Position numbers and translations under genes: made by a program
From: Flaccisagitta enflata
Taxonomy: Eukaryota > Chaetognatha > Sagittoidea > Aphragmophora
Assembly (NCBI GenBank): GCA_965153355.1
Contig: OZ231126.1
Coordinates: 108,190,001 to 108,254,000, forward strand
Direction of reading: 5' to 3'
DNA length: 64,000 nucleotides
Shown here: positions 20,341-31,990 of the stretch, piece after piece
How positions within the stretch are numbered: the stretch's first letter is position 1
How the letters are laid out: the number at the start of each line of letters is the position of its first letter
Notes under the pieces: model-generated
What the model was told of the DNA's origin: nothing
The model's database searches: none
What the model saw: only the letters and a program-made list of their open reading frames with translations

Positions 20341-20636
20341 ATGATTTTCTTTGGGAACGAAAAAAATTATAAGTTTTTTTGCATAAATTTTTGCAATTTT
20401 ATTGCATTAATCTATGACAAAAATGATCATAAATTTATGGGCTTTAGGTACCCATAAATTTATGGCAAAAAAATGCAGTTTTTTTATGATTTTCTTTGGG
20501 ATCATAAAAAATTGTATGTTTTTTGGCATAATTTTATGCAATTCTATTGCATTAATTTATGACACAAAAGGATCATAAATTTATGGGCAAAAGGTACCCA
20601 TAAATTTATGGCAAAAAAATTCAGTTTTTTTATGAT
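20341..20636. repeat. AT-rich 146-bp satellite, block 3
   Basis: About two units between the LINE tail and BEL2, including 'cccataaatttatggcaaaa'. It ends in the BEL2 target duplication atgat (20632-20636). Confidence 0.88.
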
Positions 20637-20830
20637 TAAAATAGATGGAGGGGTTGGTTATAATGAACCTGCTGTTGATAGGATGACAAAGTAATAGAAG
20701 ATAAAGCTGATTGAAGATATTTGAGTTTCGAGGATTTAAATCAGTTTCACTCCTTTTATTTTGCTGTGGTTATCAATTTCAAACGGAAGCAATCGGGAAT
20801 TGTGATTGTAGTCAAGTTGCAGGATTCTGG

Positions 20831-20862
<32 letters not shown>

Positions 20863-21376
20863 AATATACTTATCTCTTTAAGTATCTATCTGTAGTTATA
20901 ACCAAACTGCAGAATTAAGCGTCTTTGTTTCACAATTTTATGGGGAAATTGCAGAGATTCAATTTCTTTTTTCACATTAAAGGGAGAAATAAAAGTCCAG
21001 AGTTCTTTTCTTTACTGAGGATTTAATGTAAGTGAATCATTCCAAAATTCAATTAAACAAGAAAACATAAAATAGAAAAAAAAAGTTATTACAAAAAGAA
21101 AGATTACATTTTTGTCGGCAACAATTGTTATTCTTAGGAAGCATTGGAATAAAGACTGAAATAAAGACGAAGGTCTAAACTGAGAAGGCAACGTGATTCT
21201 TACGAAAAGGAGAAAATGAGAATTGACAGTCAGAAAGGAATGTGACTTTTAAACGGGAGAAAGAATACGTTGAGAAAACTTAAGAAGGACAAATTCTTAA
21301 TACAGTATGAATTATCCAAAGTGCTTTTACAGAGATACAGTTTCTTTTCTCTAAATTGCTAATCGCGTTTTTTATA
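20637..21376 (-). repeat. 3' LTR of BEL2 (740 bp)
   Basis: Matches 28363-29087 with scattered substitutions and indels. It contains a GA microsatellite at about 20830-20858 that differs in length from the one in the other LTR. On the element strand the LTR starts TATAAAAAACGCG. Confidence 0.92.
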
Positions 21377-21486
21377 TTCGGCCCCAAAAAACCGATTTGA
21401 GGTTTTTTCAAAAAAAAAACAAAAATACAACAAATGATTCAATAATTGACTGACGTTGATCTAAAAACAAAAGTTAGACATCACAG
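21377..21486 (-). other. BEL2 3' noncoding region with polypurine-like tract
   Basis: A short stretch between the pol stop and the 3' LTR. Next to the LTR the element strand reads GGTTTTTTGGGGCCGAA, similar in placement and type to the BEL1 tract. Confidence 0.6.
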
Positions 21487-21747
21487 TTAATCTTCACATC
21501 CTTCGAGTAAGACCAAATTCTGTATTGGTCTCTTGATTGTTTTTCCTTTGTTATCTTGAAGTGTGACAGAGCGAACATGTCCATCACGACCTACATGAGT
21601 TTCCTTAACCCTAGCTAAGGGCCAAAGATGACGTTTGAGATTTTCTTTCTTGAGAAGAACAAGAGATCCAGGAGTGATGTTTTTCATCTTGATGCCACTG
21701 AGCGTGGTTGAGCGTGGTACGTACTCATTTACCCATCTTTTGTCCAA
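21487..21747 (-). pseudogene. BEL2 integrase C-terminal fragment
   Basis: An 86-residue frame ending LVLLEGCED, equivalent to the BEL1 C-terminal segment (LLKKENLKRHLWPLARVKE). It is separated from the integrase core frame by a shift or small deletion near 21750-21810. Confidence 0.8.
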
Positions 21748-21804
21748 TTCCTGAAGACTTTGAGATACTTAGTCTCATGAAAATGCCGTTTGGACGGAGG
21801 AATG

Positions 21805-22839
21805 TCAGCCATGGGTCCGCGGTTGTTGAAGAGGTCTGCCGATAAGCATCTCAGCAGGAGTAAGCGGAACTTGATCCGGGTCATCCACTATCGGTGTAAG
21901 TGGACGGGAGTTGATTTGCTCTTCAATTCGAATGATGAGCGTCGCAAGTTCCTTGTCGGTGATGAGAGATTGTCCTAAAACTTTCTTCATCGGAGTTTTG
22001 ATGCTTCTCACAAGGCGATCCCAGAAGCCTCCCCACCAAGGAGCAGCTGGTGGATTGAATTGCCATATCACATCAGGCAATTCCTTTGCTGCCTTTTTGA
22101 ACGTCGAAGCATTATCGCTGTAGACGTTGAGAGGTTTTCCTCGTCGAGAGGAAAAACGCGTGAATGCCATCAAAAATTCCTCAGTGGACTGATCATTCAC
22201 AATCTCCAAATGTACACCACGGGTTGATGCACAAGTAAAGAGGCAAATCCAACGCTTCTCCGCTTGAGAAGTTGAATCTCTCCTTGGTTTGATGAGAAGA
22301 GGTCCAGCGTAATCCAGTCTGACATGAGAGAAAGGTGGCAACGCCGTTTTCCTGAAATCTGGCAAATCTGCCATCATTTGTTGACACATTAGCTTGTTGA
22401 TCCGTTTGCATGTCATGCAAGATTGTGTTTCGGCCTTCACGGTTGTCATTCCTTTGATGACCCAATATTTTTGACGCAAAATTGCCAACGTCTGGTTTGA
22501 TCCCGTATGAAGATTTGAGATGTGAACATCTCTGATGAGAAGTCGGGTGAGATGGGATTTGTTTGGAAGAATGATGATGTTTTTGTTCACTCTTCCACTC
22601 ATTTTGATCAAACCGTCTTCCAAGATTGGATTGAATTGGATAAATCGAGAGTTTCGTGGAATGGCACGATTCTTCTGAAGGCATTCATATTCTTCAGAAA
22701 AGAAGGTTTTTTGCTCTTGGCTAATGAGCTTTGCTAATGCCCTTTTCCGCTGTTGAGCAATCGAGTCATTCACCCTCGCCCCCAAAGGGCTACAAAAGCG
22801 AATCACGTACATCATGATCCGCACCAGTTTTTCCAAAGA
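21805..22839 (-). pseudogene. BEL2 integrase region
   Basis: A frame with the HHCC finger (HISNLHTG...CMTCKR), the first catalytic Asp in RLDYAGPL, the second in YSDNAST and Glu in FWDRLVRS-like context. Its C-terminal end runs out of register after RPLQQPR. The frame's first residues up to 22890 come from the inserted element at 22840-23360, so the gene part begins at 22839. The integrase motifs look unchanged; loss of function comes from the breaks around it. At the Glu position FWDRL replaces the BEL1 FWERL, so the catalytic Glu is Asp here. Confidence 0.85.
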
Positions 22840-23360
22840 TAGCCACTGGCAGTGGGTTTGATTTGTCTGCATTATTTTTTTGTCAACCAAAGCCTAAATA
22901 TTCCTGTAAGTATCTGGAATCTTTTTCAAAGGAACAAAATCGGATATGAAAATGAATGCCGTTTACCTCATCGATTTTCTCCTTGCGGCTCATTGCGGCC
23001 TGCCTTTCAAAGGTTCAATTCTAGTATGCAAATTAGTCTAATCGGCTGATTTGCAAGGGCATGTGCATCTTAATGACTTCCAGATTTCATAAAATTTTAG
23101 GTGATGTTATTAGATGTTGCTTGGAAGCTATGGTCTGAATTTTAATCCAAATTTCGCATATTTGATGGGGGAAAATGATGATTTTGCTGAAAACAAAAAT
23201 AGAAAGGCCAATAAACATTAAATTTAGTGCATTTAACCCTATTTGCTAACATCCCTTTGAGAAAAAATCGATTGATAACATCTTGCAAGGTGCATATGAG
23301 TACATTACAACTAAGAAATATGTAAAAAATATTTTTTGAATTTTTGACTCCTCCAAACTA
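22840..23360. mobile_element. 521-bp insertion in BEL2 pol with 7-bp target duplication
   Basis: The pol sequence is interrupted at 'ccaaaga', present on both sides (22833-22839 and 23361-23367). The insert begins tagccactggcagtgg and ends ctcctccaaacta. Only weak terminal complementarity is visible (tag/cta) and no coding sequence. A 7-8-bp duplication would suit a non-autonomous hAT- or P-like DNA transposon. The class is uncertain. Confidence 0.75.
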
Positions 23361-23811
23361 CCAAAGAGCTGTAACGTTCCAAACTGATGACAGGTTCACG
23401 AACCTGTGTGATATTGACTGCCACTTTCCTTTGTTCAATATCTGGCTTTTCCATCACAGGCTGATTTGGCCAATCACCTGTTTTGATGAATTCAGGGCCC
23501 TCAATCCAAAGCTTGGATTGTTTTTCATCCAAAGGCCAAATGCCCCTGGATGGGATATCTGCAGGGTTATCGTCTCCAGGCACCCACATGCATTTAACGC
23601 CATGACTGCCGCATGTCCGTTGGATTTCCGCAATCCTGTTCCCAACAAAGGGTTTGTAGCGTGCTGAAGAAGATTCGATCCACCCAAGCGCAATAGTAGA
23701 ATCTGTCCACAAGAAAGTCTCAATCCCAGATTTGAAAACTTCCTCGTGGAGAAAGGCAAAAGGCGTGAGCCCACTGCCTGCTCCCAGCAACTCCATGGGG
23801 AAGTGAGACAA
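23311..23811 (-). pseudogene. BEL2 RNase H and connection fragment
   Basis: Continues the polyprotein in another register after the shift near 23800. It contains WTDSTIALGWIESSS, RYKPFVGNRIAEIQR and GDDNPADIPSRG, which are conserved in BEL/Pao RNase H and connection regions. The last residues before 23311 lie in the 521-bp insertion. Confidence 0.85.
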
Positions 23812-26800
23812 CTTTGATGGGCTTTACTCTTGTCTTGGACATGAGAAAGCAAGAGCCTCTCTCAGAAAATGCATATGCAACAGCGGCATATGCTGATTCA
23901 CTGGCATCTACAAAGATGTGAAGAACAGTAGGGTTGCCAAAGAACCGAGGAATTTCAAAGTCAACAACAGTTGCTTTTCTGAATTCTTCCACTTCACGTT
24001 TCAACTCATCAGATAGAAGCTGGTCCCAATCAGAACCTAGTTGCCATATTTTCTGCATTATCATCTTCCCTTTGCAGATAAGAGGGCTCCTGCCACCAAT
24101 AGGGTCCCAGAAGGAGGCGATTTTTTGCAAAAATTCCCTCTTGGTGGTTGGAGTTTTGTCCCACTCTTTGTTGGGGACGCGGAGAGAGTCATGATTTGTA
24201 TGCCACTGCAAGCCAAGAACTGCAGCTTCTTCACTATCATCAGTCCCCTCAATCATGCTCAATAACTCCTTGTTGTTGCTATTGATTTTGTGCACTTTCA
24301 TGTGCATAGACCCAAAAAAGCCTTTGATTTGAGTCAGAATATCAACACCATCATCAACTGAATCGCACCCTCCAGGCACATCGTCCATGTAGAGCTCGTT
24401 TTCGACAAATTCACAAGCTTTTGGGAATTTTTGTTGGATGTCCTCACGCTGAGCGTGGTATTCACAAGTTGCCATGGACAGGAATGGAGAGGAAGATTCA
24501 CCGAACATGACACTAGTCTGGCGAGCTATCCCCTTGGGTGTGATGATTCGATGAAGGTCTTGTTGCTCAACTGGTATCTTTATCTGCCAAAACATCTTTT
24601 TGACATCAGACACGAATGCAATTTTTCGTGAACGAAAGCGTAGAATTGATCCAACGATATCTGGCAATAGATTTGGCCCAACATGTTGAGCGCTGTTCAG
24701 GGAAATGCCAAATTTACCCTTGAATGAGGCATTTTTCACAATCCTCACGGGTGTTGTTGGATGGCCTGGCCTAAGCACCAAGTGCCAAGGTAGGTAGTGG
24801 ACACCTCCAGCTGGAGTGTCAGCATCAGAGACCAGTTCTAGAACACCAAGATCAAACTGTTCATCAAAAATCTTTTGAACAGTAGCTCTTTTTTCTGGGT
24901 CATTCTTCAGGATGGCTTGCTGTTTCCAATACAGAGCTTTTGTTGGTACAAAGTTGTCCGACAACTTTTTCACCTCTTCCTTGTAAGGAATTTTGACCAT
25001 GTACTGCTGGTTCACATCATCATAAGTGATGGTCTTCTTGAACTCTTCATGTACCTTTTCATCAACAAGATTTTTGATTTTGGAGTTTGGATTCGGGCAT
25101 TCTTCCAATTTCCAAAATTTCTCCAAGACATTTTCCAATGCCACAACCTGTGTCAGGTTTGTTGATGTAAAGCGTGACGCATTCTGTCTTATACTACCTG
25201 ATAAGACCCAACCAAACAAAGTTTGGATTGCACATGGCTCCCCTGGGTTACCAACTCTCTTGTTTCCAGTCTGTATGTGATCAGCATATTCATTGCCAAT
25301 TAGCAACTCAACTTCAGTTGCATCACGTGGATAATCATCTGCAAACTGAATGTCCGCCAAATGAGGATATTCTGTGCAAGGATCAAGTCTGATTGCATCC
25401 ATATCAACTGTGAGCTGCTCCGATGGAGAGACTACCGCTTCCATCTCACAGTAACGGTTATCTTTGGTGCAAAGACTGATTTTGACCACATCATAAAGTT
25501 GAGGTGCACGGTGTTCACCTGAAAATGCTGTTGCAACAGCAAGCAGCACTCGCCTTATCACGGGCAATTTCAACATTTTTGCAGTTTTTTGCAAAATCCA
25601 TGTGGTCTGAGAACCATCATCAATGACTGACCGAATTGTCAAATTTGGTCTTTCTCTCGGAATAGCTTTGAAGTTCTTCAAAACTGTCAGTCCTTCTTTC
25701 TTTTGAGGCGCATGGTGAAGTGAATTACAGCAAGATTTCACGGCTGGCAATGACTCAGGCACTTGGGATTGTTTGGGGACTGTTGTTGATGAAACAGTAA
25801 ATGTTGATGTTGGAGATGCAGCCTTCGCATCATCACTCATGGGTGGTTTTCCCCAGTGCAGGAGTGTGTGGTGAGGTTTTTGGCACACTCTGCACTTGAT
25901 TGGTGACTTACAAGTCTTTGGGAAATGGTCTTTGGTGATTGGCATCAAACATTTTTGACAATGCTTCTTTTTGAAGATGAAATCGGACCTGTCTTTTGGT
26001 GAAAGTTTTTTGAATTTTTCGCAATTGAAAATTCTGTGGTCTCTGTCACAACAGAAGCATGTCACCTCTCTACTCGCAGTAGTGAGCATCAATGTAGTCT
26101 TTGCTCGCGTGTCTTTGTTTTTTGCATCAGTTTTTGGTTCAGATGCTGTGCCATAACATTGCAACTTTTCATGCAAAAAGTCCAGCAGCTTTTTTGTTGA
26201 AAATGAATCATCATCATTGATCTCCTCGCGCCATTTTTGCAAAATTTCCTTTGACATGAGTTCCTCAACAAAGGGTACTATTATCCAAGACCCATTGTCC
26301 ATGTCTATGCCATACTCGGCCAGACATCTCATTGAGGTTTCCAATGTTGTAAGGAATGGCTTGATGCAGTCGGTATCAAAGGGTTTGAGGTTCAAAATGT
26401 TTTTGACATGTGACTGTTGAACCAATCTGGGTTTTCCAAACATTTCTTTGAGAAATTTTTTGAAATGGTCATAGTTGACATCGGTTATGTTGTACCCATC
26501 TGCCAGTTTCTTAGCTTCACCAACACAAGCATCCTTTAAGTAAAGGAGTTTTTCCACATTTGCCAAATCAGTGCGCTTGTCAATGAGAGATTCAAATGAG
26601 TTCCAAAATGCTTGGTATTCAGCTGGAGACTTCCCATATAACTTTGGGATCTCTATTTTGGGTGTTTTTGCATGATAAGATGTAGATGCAGCAGGAGTTG
26701 TAGAGGAAGGAGGGATAGTGTTGGTATGTGCTGAAGGATTGAGAAATTTGTCTGCATTTGTGATGGCAGTTGAACCTCTTTCAGTCCATGTTTCTCCCAG

Positions 26801-27583
26801 TTCCAAATCTGCTGCCATAGCATCCTCATCATAAAATGCCCAAATTTCATCATCTTTTTTGTCCAACTCTTTCAGAGCCTCTGAGAGGTTGGTTCTGGAA
26901 TTTGCAACTGCAAATTTTTCGCCAGAATCTATGTCTTTCGTCAATTTGTTGATAGCTTTTGTAAGTCGGCCACGAACTGACCTTCTTTCCAATTTTTTCG
27001 TTTCCAACAGGTCTTTCTGTGCCTGAGGAAGTTTGGATTCACAATTTGTGATAGCATCCATGGTGTGAAGATTTGTAGGGGTTGAAAGGGGGTTATCGTT
27101 TATCTCTTCCTCTTCAGATTTGAATTCAGATTCAGAATCTGAATCTTCAGTTGAAGATAACCGGATCTCTTCCCTCTCTTCCTCACTAGGAGGGTGAGGT
27201 TCACTTTCGTTCTCTAATTGTCTATACCGTTCCAAAAATTCTTCACCTGTTGCAAGTGCACGTATAGCAGCAGTTGAGTAATCACCAATTACTTTCGAAT
27301 GAGCTTCTCGGAGTGATTCAGGGAAGAATTCTACTTCTTCATCAACACAAGAACTCAGTGTGTGAAATTCTCCTGACAACAATGTTGTTACAGGACTTAG
27401 AATGGCTCGCGCAAATTTTCCAGGATATTTTCGTGAATATTTTTCTACTTCTTTTATAAAGCGATCAACTTTTTTCTGAGCTTCTTTCCTTTTATTAACC
27501 AAATGGTTCAATTTCTGTCTTTCTATCGTAGAAAGAGTTTTTTCCCATTCGGCAATCTTTGTTTTAGCTTGTATGAGGTCCAT
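23720..27583 (-). pseudogene. BEL2 gag, protease, reverse transcriptase and RNase H start
   Basis: A frame of 1287 residues. The N-terminus is a charged helical region longer than in BEL1 and includes an acidic Ser-rich stretch (near 130-160). The gag domain has IEIPKLYGKSPAEYQ near 310. Cys/His clusters are CFCCDRDHRIFNC (near 505) and CRVCQKPHHTLLH (near 560). The protease has IDDGSQ near 655, the RT has YMDD near 1065 and RNase H has FVDAS. The frame then leaves register at 'VVSLP', where BEL1 continues RMELLG, through a small indel near 23798. The product would lack integrase, so this copy is not autonomous. Confidence 0.92.
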
Positions 27584-28348
27584 GTAACAGCTAGTTACTG
27601 TTCACATGGCTAAAACAATTTTGAGATCAACTTCCACTATCAAAAATCCAACTTTGGATTATTTTGATAAATCTCAACCTCTGTGAGATATAAATTGGTC
27701 TTTAGACCCTTCTTCCAATTAAGCCCGCCTGGCTTGTTTTTTATCTCAACCCCTGTGAGATATAAATAGGCCAATTCTTTAAGACCTTCTTTCCAATTAA
27801 GCCCGCCTGGCTTATTACTTTATCTCAACCCCTGTGAGATAAAACTGGTCAATATAATTGACTCAATATACAGTCCAGATTCCCTCAGGAATTTTCAAAT
27901 TGGTCAATCTCAACACCTGTGAGATAATAATTTTGACCAATATATAGACCAGATTCCCCCAGGAATTTTCGTACTGGTCAATCTCAACTCTTGTGAGATT
28001 TCAAATTGGTCAAATTCACCACTTCCTATATCACCACTTCCAAAATCACCACTTCTAAATTCACCACTTCCTAATTCACCACTTCCAAATTCACCACTTC
28101 CAATTTGTGGCTCGTGAAGCACACTTTTTGTCTCCTTGGGTACTCGCAAAGTACCTTTTCTTCTTCCAAGTGGCTCGTAAAGCACACCAATGGTTCTGTT
28201 CTCCTGCAAGTGACTCATAAAGTGCACTTGTTCTATGTGACCACTATAGTCGCCTGACTATGTTCCTATGTGATCACAATAGTCGCCTGACTATTTTTCA
28301 CATCCAATTCTGGCCTGCTTGAAATTGAATGAAAAGTTGGAAGATCAA
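27584..28348 (-). repeat. BEL2 leader made of successive minisatellites
   Basis: The untranslated leader is mostly short repeats. Units with CTCAACCCCTGTGAG (stem CTCA/TGAG) occur about six times between 27670 and 28000, partly with 'attaagcccgcctggctt'. 'tcaccacttccaaat' follows about six times (28015-28100), then ggctcgtgaagcacac-type repeats (28110-28220). A pair with tagtcgcctgacta (stem TAGTC/GACTA) comes last (28245-28295). None matches BEL1 leader repeats in sequence, yet each family is again hairpin-capable. The 105-codon frame at 27910-28227 is a by-product. Confidence 0.85.
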
Positions 28349-28362
28349 TGAAGAGGACGCCA
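28349..28362 (-). other. BEL2 primer-binding site
   Basis: Element strand TGGCGTCCTCTTCA directly after the LTR. The first eight bases are the same as in BEL1 and the rest differs, suggesting a different or variant tRNA primer. Confidence 0.8.
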
Positions 28363-29087
28363 TAAAATAGATGGAGGTTGGTTATAATGAACCTGCTGTT
28401 GATAGGATGACAAAATAATAGAAGATAAAGCTGATTGAAGATATTTGAGTTTCGAGGATTTAAATCAGTTTCACTCCTTTTATTTTGCTGAGGTTATCAA
28501 TTTCAAACCAGAAGCAATCAGGAATTGTGATTGTAGTCAAAATTTAACAATTCTAAAGAGAGAGAGAGAGAGAGAGAGAGAGATATCTTATCTCTTTTAA
28601 GTATCTATCTGTAGTTATAACCAAACTGCAGAATTAAGCGTCTTTGTTTCCACAATTTATCGACGGAGAATTGCAGAGATTCAATTTCCCTTTTTTCCAC
28701 GAAAGGGAGAAATAAAAGTCCAGAGTTCTTTTCTTTACGAAGGATTTAATGTAAGTGAATCATTCCAAATTTCAATTAAACAAGAAAACATAAAATAGAA
28801 AGAAAAAGTTATTACAAAAAGAAAGATTACATTTTTGTCAGCAACATTGTTCTTAGGCGGCATTGGAATAAGGTGAAATAAAGAGAAGGTCGCCAAACTG
28901 AAAACAACGTGATTCTTACGAAAAGAAAATGAAAATTGACCAGTCAGAAAGGAATTTGACTTTTAAACAGGAGAAAGAATACGTTGAGAAAACTGAAGGA
29001 CAAATTCTTAATACAGTATGAATTATCCAAAGTGCTTTTACAGAGATACAGTTTCTTTTCTCTAAATTGCTAATCGCGTTTTTTATA
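28363..29087 (-). repeat. 5' LTR of BEL2 (725 bp)
   Basis: Pairs with 20637-21376. It has a GA microsatellite at about 28555-28582. It is flanked by the primer-binding site on one side and the atgat duplication (29088-29092) on the other. Confidence 0.92.
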
Positions 29088-29925
29088 ATGATTTTCTTTG
29101 AAATCATAAAAAATCATATGTTTTTTGGCATAAATTTATTCAATTTTATTGCATTAATTTATGACAAAAAATAATCATAAACTTATAGGCAATAAGTACC
29201 CATGAATTTATGGCAAAAAAATACAGTCTTTTTATGATTTTCTTTGGGATCATAAAAAATCATATGTTTTTGGCATAAATTTATGCAATTTCATTGCATT
29301 AATTTATGACAAAAGATGATCATAAATTTATGGGCAATAGGTACCCATAAATCTATGGCAAAAAAACGCTGTTTTTTTATGATTTTTCTTGGAATCATAA
29401 AAAACAACATGTTTTTTTGCATGAATTTATGCATTGTTATTTCATTAATTTATGACAAAAAGTAATCATAAATTTATGGGCATTAGCTACCCAAAAATTA
29501 ATGGCAAAAAATGTGTTTTTTTTTATGATACTCTATTGAATCATAAAAAAATGATATGTTTTTAGCATAAATTTATGCTTGTTTTTTTGCATGAAATTAT
29601 CATAAAAAGTGACCATAAATTTATGGCAAAAAAACACTGTTTTTTTATGATTTTTCTCGGAATCATAAGAAATCATGTTTTTTTGCATAAATTTATGTGT
29701 TTTTATCGCATTAATTTATGGGAAAAAATGATCATAAATTTATGGGCTATAGGTACCCATAAATTTATGGCAAAAAAATGCAGCATTTTTATGATTTTTT
29801 TTTGGATCATAAAAAATCATATGTTTTTTAGCATAGATTCATGGAAAAAAATTCCATAAATTCATGGGTACCTATTGCCCATAAATCTATGACATAAAAC
29901 TACCATAAATTCATGAGCCTGAATT
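29088..29925. repeat. AT-rich 146-bp satellite, block 4
   Basis: The longest run of the satellite. Successive tatgattttct starts lie at 29086, 29233, 29379, 29524, 29646 and 29790, so the period is 144-147 bp with one shortened unit. Each unit contains 'ggtacccataaatttatggc' or a close variant, with the palindrome CCATAAATTTATGG. Confidence 0.92.
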
Positions 29926-30241
29926 GGCTATGATATACCTGACAATTGAGGTTTACAACCTTCGTGATTCTGTTTCAGTGTTCTAGATTCATGGCATAAT
30001 GTAACGGATAGAGAATAAACATGACGTTATTGAATCTAACTTGTGTTATTTTATCTGACTAATTAACGTGATAGCTAGATATTGGAAAGTGAATCTATCT
30101 ATTTGCAATCGCATTTGTTTATGCGAATCCAAAAAGTTTGAGGCGATAAGATCTCATCGTTTTGGAGTAGATATGACCAGTGATTATTGAGTAGCATGCA
30201 AACCAGCAAAACAGACCATTGTAAAAACGTGAAAGAGAAAT
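29926..30241. other. Unassigned AT-rich sequence
   Basis: No ORF, repeat or RNA gene recognised. It is the flank between the satellite and the TIR element. The last five bases (gaaat, 30237-30241) are that element's target duplication. Confidence 0.5.
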
Positions 30242-31685
30242 TATCAAGGAGATACTGCACCCGAGCCAGTTGACGGCATGAGAACGAAGACGCTAATGAC
30301 CAATCACCAAAACAATTGAGTAGAAGTCGTGGCTCAGTTCTTTGTATCAGTTTGTAACAGGATAGTGCAGCAGATTGGCGTTTTTGTAATGAAATACTGA
30401 ATTGACCAAAACGTGTGACTATTTGAAATACTGTTCAATTCTTGTTGGTGATATTTACACGTAATATGAGGCTAAGGTCTTTTCTTACTTGTAGCGAGAC
30501 CAACTTGATTTGCTAGATGCTCAGCAGATGGCGTTAAACGTAAATCGGGTGTCATGTGACCTCTTTTTTGCCCACCGGGCGTCGGAATGAAATTGTATTG
30601 ATAACGTTCCCCTGAGGCAGAAGCATCGGAGCAGTACAAGATTTAGGGTACAATGCAGATACGTAAAATTGACAAATAGACTAATCCCTAATCTGCGTGT
30701 CTTTTTATGCAACGAATAGCGAGCATCTAAATTGTATTTGGATGATGAACAATGTTTTCATTCATTTGCTCTGTAAAGAAATGATAATGGATTCATACAT
30801 AACAACGTCAGCGGCGCGTCGGCGGTTGTTTGTTCGTGCCGGCGGTATAGGTACAACGCAGGCGATGTTAGAGCGACAGTTGTTCGTAGTTTGATCGATA
30901 TATTGATGTACTGGATGATAGGTTGACGGATACGAGTTTAATGCCTTCACGCGGTACGAGCAGAGATTCAATTGTTTGAGTGTCGTTAGTTAAACGGACG
31001 AGGTACGATTGTCACGTCATCGTGATTGGAGTTGTATGGAATCGATTGATCGATATAAGGGAAAGATGAGTACAGACTATAATGCGGATTCGCTATTGAT
31101 ATGCCCACTGGGCGTCGTGATTGAATTGTAGTGTCGGCGTGCTTTTAGGCCGATCGAGCTAGTTGTTTCCCTATTTGCGTGTTCGGTATAATTATTAACA
31201 AGTATTTGAGCATCAAAGGACAACGTTTTATTTGTTTATTCACATGAGCAATGATTATTCGATTTGACAGCCGCGGCGGCTAATGTGATTGGCCCGACGG
31301 TGCGGGTGTAATTACGAAGAGGATAGTATGTTCGTTGATTGTCTGTATGACCGATAAACTGATTGAGCGGTAGATCGGTATTACGGCAGATGACCGAGGG
31401 TGACTATCTTGCGAATGGACGAGCTTTTATTGTTCGATAGTGTCATAGGTTTAACGGCACAAGGTTCAATTGTTGTATGAGCGGAATTGGGAATACGGTA
31501 AATCGATCAATCGATCGGCAGAGTTTTAGTCTGTGCGAGTGTACTCGCTTTTCTGAACTTTAATTTTTATGTTATGTTAAACAGACTGTTTTGTTTTCTT
31601 TGAATTTCATCAAATAAATCGTTCTTATTTTAATTTTTGTTTAAATAGAGTTCTCATTTGAGTTCATCTTTGCCTTCTGGCGTAT

Positions 31686-31990
31686 GCGGTCGCGGGTCTA
31701 CAGTCCGAAGACCGGGCCGGGCGTTATCACACACTTGTTTTTAAGCGGTCGCGGGTCAACGGTCCGAAGACCGGGCCGGGCGTTATCGCTTTTTCTTTGT
31801 TTGAATTTGCGGTCGCGGGTCAACCGTCTAAAGACGGGGCCGGGCGTTATCGCAAATTGTTTGTTTTTAGCGGTCGCGGGTCAACCGTCCGAAGACGGGG
31901 CCGGGCGTTATCGCAAACTGTTTGTCCTTTTTATTTGCGGTTGCGGGTCGACTGTCCGAAGACAGGGCCGGGCGGTATCGCAAATACAGC
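31686..31990 (+). repeat. Five tandem about 61-bp units forming a covarying hairpin
   Basis: Each unit reads gcggtcgcgggtc, a stem-loop, gggccgggcgttatcgc, then a T-rich linker. The inner stem around CGAA varies in step: CGGTC/GACCG (unit 2), CCGTC/GACGG (units 3 and 4, with loop TAAA in unit 3) and CTGTC/GACAG (unit 5). The outer arms also match: AAGCGGT/ATCGCTT in unit 2, TTTGCGGT/ATCGCAAA in unit 3 and ATTTGCGGT/ATCGCAAAT in unit 5. Paired changes argue for a conserved fold. Translations in three frames stay open but are periodic. Confidence 0.85.

Larger units (their letters stand above)
20637..29087 (-). mobile_element. Degraded BEL/Pao LTR retrotransposon (BEL2)
   Basis: An 8.45-kb minus-strand element. 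The 5' LTR is 28363-29087 and the 3' LTR 20637-21376, flanked by atgat (20632-20636 and 29088-29092). It has a primer-binding site at 28349-28362, a repeat-rich leader, and a gag-pol frame broken by at least two shifts and a 521-bp insertion. It shares gene order and motifs with BEL1 but differs at many residues and in the LTR, so it is another family. LTR indels (740 against 725 bp) and the broken frame point to greater age. Confidence 0.94.
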
